Shown one piece after another: positions 6,723 to 9,515 of a stretch of 9,515 nt of DNA. The notes under the pieces are model-generated. The model saw only the letters and a program-made list of their open reading frames with translations. It was not told the origin of the DNA and ran no database searches. Position 1 is the stretch's first letter, and each line of letters starts with the position of its first letter. Made by a program: the position numbers and the translations under genes. Source of the stretch: CAWEHT01 sp963808455 (lineage in GTDB: Bacteria > Chloroflexota > Anaerolineae > CG2-30-64-16); the NCBI GenBank assembly GCA_963808455.1, contig CAWEHT010000305.1:1-9515 (forward strand), written 5' to 3'.

Positions 6723-7064
6723 ATGACCCCCTTACAGTCCTGTTGTGGCGGCTCGCGTTGGCGCTGGGCCTGGGGTTGTCTTCTGGCCTGCTCTTCCAGC
6801 CGGTAACTTCCCCTTGCACAAGGCGTCACGCCGGGCGCTACCAACGGCTATTACTATGTGGTCCAGATGGGCGACACTGGGACTGCCTTCGCCGCCGCTA
6901 TGGCCTGACCACGCCCAGCTGCAGGCTGCCAACCCCACCTCAGTCGCAGGCCTGGCAAATTCGGCCGGCCGAGCGGCCTTCAGCACCGCGGAGCCACCGC
7001 CTGCCACAGCAACTTTGGCGGCGGCGGCTACCTGGGTACACTGTCCAACCAGGCGATACCTGGC
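6723..7064 (+). pseudogene. LysM-domain secreted protein, left copy, cut at the apex
   Basis: The ATG at 6723 follows AAGGAGAGG. The N-terminus is a hydrophobic segment (split across frames, with traces such as LALALGLGLSSGLLF), suggesting a signal peptide or membrane anchor. One frame then reads QGVTPGATNGYYYVVQMGDT, the entry to a LysM peptidoglycan-binding repeat. Beyond about 6880 the copy is badly corrupted relative to the right arm: the QLQAANPT region is recognisable, but the 6935-7030 stretch is scrambled by many substitutions and indels. It ends in the perfect hairpin at the palindrome apex, so the gene's true 3' part is not in the window. I call it broken here because of the fold-back, not as a biological pseudogene. 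Confidence 0.7.
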
Positions 7065-7102
7065 GACGATTTGCCAGGTATCGCCTGGTTGGACAGTGTA
7101 CC
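7035..7102. repeat. Palindrome apex: perfect 30-bp stem with 8-nt spacer
   Basis: 7035-7064 is the exact reverse complement of 7073-7102, and the spacer is GACGATTT (7065-7072). On the minus strand the segment encodes the second LysM repeat (VQPGDTWQIVARY). The codons for TWQIVAR read ACCTGGC-AAATCGTC-GCCAGGT, so a short natural inverted repeat lies exactly at the turn-round point. Confidence 0.95.
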
Positions 7103-7411
7103 AGTAGCCGCCCACCAGAGTTCCTGGCACCGGGGTGGCGCCGGGTATGAAGAGCCGATCGCCCGGCCAGAGCACATCGCCAGGCCTCAATACGGTCGGG
7201 TTGGCAGCCTGCAGCTGCGCATAGGTCAGGCCATTGCGGGCGGCGATTTCAGTCCAGGTGTCGCCCATCTGGACCACATAGTAATCAGCCGTTGGTAGCG
7301 CCCGGCGTGACGCCTTGTGCCAGGCAAAATTGCCGGCTGGAAGAGCAGGCCAGAAGAGCAACCCCAGGCCCAGCGCCAACACGGCCCAAAGATGGGATGT
7401 CGGGGGGTCAT
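7073..7411 (-). CDS. LysM-domain secreted protein, right copy, truncated at apex and frameshifted
   Basis: This is the better of the two LysM copies. The ATG at 7409-7411 has GAAGGAGAGG (7415-7424) upstream. After a frame change near 7390-7400, a hydrophobic stretch (LALGLGLLFWPALPAG) suggests a signal peptide or anchor. The first LysM repeat then reads YYVVQMGDTWTEIAARNGLT, followed by YAQLQAANPTVLRPGDVLWP and GDRLFIPG. A short linker (ATPVPGTLVGG) leads to a second LysM repeat, YWYTVQPGDTWQIVA, which is interrupted at the palindrome apex. LysM repeats bind N-acetylglucosamine chains of peptidoglycan, so an envelope role is likely. Any catalytic or further repeat region is missing. The literal open frame runs on through the apex to 6732, but that extension is an antisense read of the other arm. 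Confidence 0.8.
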
Positions 7412-7693
7412 TTTCCTCTCCTTCGTTTGTGCCAGCTGGTGCCCCGTGCCGGGGCGACAGGCGGCTAGCGCGTGACGACTCTTTGGGCGAGGGCCACAGA
7501 TTTCCCTTTGGAGCCGCTTTCGTGATACATAGTAGCCTGCACACCCGCGCAGCGGTGGCTCTCATCGAGTATCGTATACTGCCAGCAGTGAGCTTGGCGG
7601 TCCGCGAGCGGAGCGATGAAACTGGCCTGCCAGCGCCAGACATTATAGACCTCATCGGGCAAAACCAAAAAGGTACACGAAGAAGGAGGAGCG
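7412..7693 (+). promoter_or_regulatory. Divergent control region (right copy)
   Basis: The mirror of 6434-6722. On the minus strand TATAAT lies at 7642-7647, facing LysM. The GTATAC element is present once, as GTATCGTATAC (7569-7579), where the left arm has GTATACTGTATAC, so one arm is damaged there. A hairpin GCCCCG-TGC-CGGGGC (7441-7455) precedes the LysM ribosome site. No coding sequence is evident. Confidence 0.5.
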
Positions 7694-8062
7694 ATGTCGA
7701 GGCTTGTCGTCTATGTATCGCCCCGGTGTTCGAACTGCATGGATGACCACAGGCCGAGTGGCAGGTGGCCTACGCCAAAGTGGACATCAAGCAGGACAAG
7801 GCGGCAGCCGGCCGCGTCGACGTGGACCGGCTTCGAGAGCGTGCCGACTCTCGTGATCGCCGCGGAAGACAGCCTCGAACCGTGCGAGGCGCCGCTGGCG
7901 CTGCGAACCGGCGCCAGCCCGCGCGGCATCGACCGCGGCTGTCTGCTGACGGAACCGAACCGCAGCGAGTTGCGGGCCTGGCTGGGAAAGCACGGCTTAT
8001 TGGAGAACCCGACCGGCGGGCCGAAGGCGAATCCAGCAGATCCCAGGGCCCGGGTTGCCTGA
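7694..8062 (+). CDS. Glutaredoxin-like thiol-disulfide protein (right copy, frameshifted)
   Basis: The start MSRLVVYVSPRCSNCMD gives a complete CxxC (Cys-Ser-Asn-Cys), the redox centre of thioredoxin-fold proteins. About 8 nt are lost near 7750 relative to the left arm. Another frame then supplies AYAKVDIKQDKAAAG, and the first frame resumes at TWTGFESVPTLVIAAEDSLE, with the cis-Pro motif VPT. The C-terminal part (LRTGASPRGIDRGCLL, NRSELRAWLGKHGLLENP) runs to TGA at 8060-8062, giving about 125 residues. AAGGAGG (7683-7689) precedes the ATG. The order CxxC, beta strand, G-ES-VPT fits the glutaredoxin/thioredoxin-like group; the closest subfamily and substrate are unclear. The tRNA-gpmA unit follows on the same strand. 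Confidence 0.75.
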   Translation: MSRLVVYVSPRCSNCMDDHRPSGRWPTPKWTSSRTRRQPAASTWTGFESVPTLVIAAEDSLEPCEAPLALRTGASPRGIDRGCLLTEPNRSELRAWLGKHGLLENPTGGPKANPADPRARVA

Positions 8063-8096
8063 ACCGCGGTTCGGTGCCCGGCCAGGCCATTTGCCT

Positions 8097-8126
8097 TTGC
8101 CTTAACGTGTGCCGTTGTGCTATACT
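8097..8126 (+). promoter_or_regulatory. Promoter of the tRNA-gpmA unit (right copy)
   Basis: TTGCCT (8097-8102), an 18-nt spacer and TATACT (8121-8126), then 13 nt to the first base of the tRNA. The left arm has the same layout with TATGCT. It suggests that the tRNA and gpmA share one transcript. Confidence 0.6.
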
Positions 8127-8139
8127 CGTTCCGCTGTTT

Positions 8140-8214
8140 GCCCCCGTAAGCTCAGAGGATAGAGCGAGGAACTCTCGAACGCCTAGGCCGAGCGTTCGAA
8201 TCGCTCCGGGGGTA
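8140..8214 (+). tRNA. tRNA gene, right copy (isotype uncertain, possibly Arg)
   Basis: The 7-bp acceptor stem GCCCCCG (8140-8146) pairs with CGGGGGT (8207-8213), with discriminator A at 8214. The D-arm is GCTC-AGAGGATA-GAGC with one extra A before it. The T-arm is GAGCG-TTCGAAT-CGCTC and the variable loop is short. The anticodon arm reads AGGAACTCTCGAACGCCT, which is one base too long and mismatched, so the anticodon cannot be read. The left copy gives a different reading. The GCCCCCGTAGCTCAGAGGAT opening resembles many bacterial tRNA-Arg genes, but that is only an impression. CCA is not encoded. Confidence 0.8.
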
Positions 8215-8216
8215 TC

Positions 8217-8224
8217 AGGAGGGG
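8217..8224 (+). promoter_or_regulatory. Ribosome binding site of gpmA next to the tRNA end
   Basis: AGGAGGGG starts 2 nt after the tRNA discriminator base and lies 7 nt before the ATG at 8232. The tRNA 3' end and the gpmA ribosome site are therefore adjacent, and RNase processing of the tRNA would leave a very short leader on the gpmA mRNA. Confidence 0.7.
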
Positions 8225-8231
8225 TTGGTGT

Positions 8232-9002
8232 ATGATCAAGATGGTGCTGTTGCGACATGGCGAAAGCGAATGGAATAAAGAAAATCGGTTCACCGGCTGG
8301 ACGGATGTGGACCTTTCCGGCAGGGGACTGCTGAAGCGCAGGATGGCGGCAGGTTGCTGCGCGAGGGTGGCTATCCGTTCGACGTGGCTTACACGTCGGT
8401 GCTGAAGCGCGCGCACCGCACCTGTGGATCGCCCTGGACGAAACCGACCAGATGTGGATCCCCGTCTACCGTACGTCGGCTCAATGAGCGCCACTACGGG
8501 GCGCTCCAGGGCCTGAACAAGGCCGAGACCGCCGACAAGTTCGGCCAGGAGCAGGTGCACGCTGTGGCGGCGCTCCTATGATGTTCCACCGCCGGCCCTG
8601 GCTCCTGATTATCCGCGTCACCCCGGCCGCGAGAGGCGCTACGCAGAGCTTTAGCGCGGCCGAGTTGCCGCTCACCGAATGCCTCAAAGACACAGTCGCC
8701 CGCTTCCTGCCCTACTGGCATCAAACGATTGTGCCTGACTTGAAGAATGGCCAGCGTGTATTCATCGCGGCCACGGCAACAGCCTGCGGGCGCTGGTCAA
8801 GTATCTTGACAACGTCCCTGATAAAGAGATCGTGGACTTGAATATCCCTACCGGCATTCCGCTCGTATACGAGCTGGATGAGCTGTTGAGTCCGATCAGG
8901 CATTGCTACCTTGGTGATCCTGAGGCCGCAACCAAAGCCGCTGCCGCCGTGGCAGCCCAGGCCGCGGCGGAAGGCCTCATCGCAGCCGGCTCGCCGACTT
9001 GA
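8232..9002 (+). pseudogene. gpmA: Phosphoglycerate mutase gpmA, right copy, many frameshifts
   Basis: Starts intact as MIKMVLLRHGESEWN and NRFTGWTDVDLS, then loses frame at about 8318, where the left copy has one more base. Further differences from the left copy fall near 8422 (ACCCTG versus ACCTG), 8473 (two bases lost), 8560, 8652 (an extra T creating TAG) and 8773. At 8773 a missing base breaks the AAHGNSLR catalytic-His motif. The C-terminal frame recovers NIPTGIPLVYELDELLSP. The left copy's stop is lost by one substitution, so the frame runs to TGA at 9000-9002. Lesions every 50-100 nt with the surrounding codons intact look like raw read errors, not decay. Taking the majority of the two arms restores a normal enzyme. 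Confidence 0.85.
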
Positions 9003-9008
9003 TGCCAA

Positions 9009-9033
9009 CAAAAATGGGCGCCGCAAGGCGCCC
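9009..9033 (-). terminator. Terminator after the CBM48 gene (right copy)
   Basis: The same stem GGGCGCC-GCAA-GGCGCCC (9016-9033), with ATTTTTG beyond it on the minus strand. It mirrors 5087-5111 exactly. Confidence 0.88.
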
Positions 9034-9074
9034 TGTACTTTCTCAGAGACCAGCTAGGCAGCCGGCCGGCTGCT

Positions 9075-9371
9075 CTACATGGCCTCCACCACAACCACCG
9101 AATTGTCTTCCCCCAGGCCCGACGGCTCGTAGCGATCCGCGGTCGGGTCCGGGAGCCACTTCTTGCCGTCGGCGACGAAGCGATATCTGTACGTCCCCGG
9201 TGCCAGGCTCACGGTCGTGCTCCAACTGCCATCCTTCTGCTTCTTCAGGGGATTCGCCGACATGCTCCACTCGTTGAAATCCCCGGCTACGGCCACCTCG
9301 GCCTCAGAATCGGCTTGCCGCATTTCAAACGTCACCGTGGTCTTATTGCCACGGCCCTTTTTCTTTTTCAT
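9075..9371 (-). CDS. Stand-alone CBM48 / isoamylase early-set domain protein (right copy)
   Basis: A complete 98-residue copy of the left-arm protein. It starts MKKKKGRGNK at ATG 9369-9371 with the same ribosome site and ends ...VVVVEAM at the TAG at 9075-9077. Only two residues differ: Ala52 is Thr (GCG to ACG), and Asn74 is Pro (AAC to CCG, a clustered three-base difference). It is the least damaged gene pair of the palindrome and lies farthest from the apex. Function and caveats are as for the left copy. If the palindrome is an artefact, this is not a second gene. Confidence 0.85.
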   Translation of the reverse strand: MKKKKGRGNKTTVTFEMRQADSEAEVAVAGDFNEWSMSANPLKKQKDGSWSTTVSLAPGTYRYRFVADGKKWLPDPTADRYEPSGLGEDNSVVVVEAM

Positions 9372-9447
9372 AAAGGCTCCTTCGTACATGGCCATTTTCG
9401 GATCAGCGTATTGCATCGATCGGTTCGCTCGGCTGGCGCAACCGCAG

Positions 9448-9475
9448 GATATAGCAGGGCCGGCGATTGTGTCAA
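9448..9475 (-). promoter_or_regulatory. Promoter of the CBM48 gene (right copy)
   Basis: A minus-strand TTGACA (9470-9475), 16-nt spacer and TATATC (9448-9453), identical to the left-arm promoter. It lies within 30 nt of the point where the two arms stop matching. Confidence 0.7.
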
Positions 9476-9515
9476 GTCGGGGCAGGCATGCGAGAGATAT
9501 CGAGCAATGTTGGGT

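Larger units (their letters stand above)
4619..7064. repeat. Left arm of a 2.4-kb inverted duplication
   Basis: Each successive block of this arm recurs in reverse complement at 7073-9502: promoter, CBM48 gene, terminator, gpmA, tRNA, glutaredoxin-like gene, divergent leader, LysM gene. The outer boundary is CGATATCTCTCGCATG at 4619-4634, matching CATGCGAGAGATATCG at 9487-9502. By eye the outer 500 nt differ at only a handful of positions, the gpmA part differs more, and the last 150 nt before the apex are poorly matched until a perfect 30-bp end. Sequence outside 4619 has no counterpart. Confidence 0.95.
7073..9502. repeat. Right arm of the 2.4-kb inverted duplication
   Basis: This is the mirror copy of 4619-7064, with the same genes in reverse order. 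It carries more indels than the left arm in gpmA but a cleaner LysM gene and tRNA. Matching stops after CGATATC-type sequence at 9502; the remaining 13 bases of the window do not match the left flank. Confidence 0.95.

Noticed and set aside
7035..7102. Telomere-like hairpin end of a linear replicon
   Set aside because: The apex lies in the coding sequence of a LysM gene, there is no telomere resolvase gene or terminal array, and sequence quality falls toward it. Kept only as the alternative to the artefact reading.
6732..7655. A 307-codon minus-strand open frame covering the palindrome apex
   Set aside because: It joins the real LysM sense strand of the right arm to an antisense read of the same gene in the left arm, and begins inside the promoter region. 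It is a chimeric frame created by the fold-back.
7765..8235. A 156-codon Arg-rich + frame over the glutaredoxin-like gene and tRNA
   Set aside because: Only its first 15 or so codons (AYAKVDIKQD) belong to the real protein; the rest is out of frame and runs through the tRNA gene.
5141..9002. Two gpmA paralogues
   Set aside because: They sit in the mirrored arms with identical flanks and differ mostly by isolated indels, as two noisy reads of one gene would.
4619..9502. Composite transposon with long terminal inverted repeats
   Set aside because: There is no transposase, no target-site duplication is visible, and the arms carry housekeeping genes right up to the centre with no cargo between them.

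Overview
This high-GC bacterial window looks like ordinary chromosome that folds back on itself. I see no cassette of a new defence, mobile or biosynthetic system. The dominant feature is an inverted duplication of about 2.4 kb: left arm 4619-7064, right arm 7073-9502, with an 8-nt spacer between the arms. The arms match almost base for base at their outer ends and become much noisier toward the apex. I read this as a fold-back (snap-back) chimera in poorly polished long-read sequence rather than a biological palindrome. Nearly every gene carries one or more single-base frameshifts, including genes outside the palindrome, and this supports the sequence-error reading. Taxonomy is uncertain. The RocA-type dehydrogenase, stand-alone CBM48 protein, secreted LysM protein and CCCTATT-like heptad repeat would fit Chloroflexota, but nothing here proves it.

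Unique part (1-4618). The 3' end of rsmE (16S rRNA methyltransferase) and a TM1586-type nitroreductase run on the + strand. They converge on a minus-strand set whose transcription order is fdhD, a DinB-like gene, then an L-glutamate gamma-semialdehyde dehydrogenase (pruA/rocA type). A heptad repeat lies at the convergence point. fdhD and the DinB-like gene overlap by 14 nt, and fdhD has a good promoter upstream.

Left arm (4619-7064). It holds a promoter and a 98-aa CBM48 (glycogen-binding-like) gene on +, a strong terminator, then gpmA on minus preceded by a tRNA gene on the same strand, then a glutaredoxin-like gene on minus. A divergent regulatory region follows, and then a LysM secreted-protein gene on + that is cut off at the apex.

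Right arm (7073-9502). It repeats the same genes in mirror order with extra indels: LysM(-), glutaredoxin-like(+), tRNA(+), gpmA(+), CBM48(-). The last 13 bases (9503-9515) no longer match the left flank.

If the right arm is an artefact, the real locus is rsmE - nitroreductase > < pruA - dinB-like - fdhD < > CBM48 > < gpmA - tRNA - grx-like < > lysM. That is housekeeping and central metabolism: rRNA modification, proline/arginine breakdown, molybdoenzyme maturation, glycolysis, redox and cell envelope. Comparing the arms lets most damaged reading frames be rebuilt.
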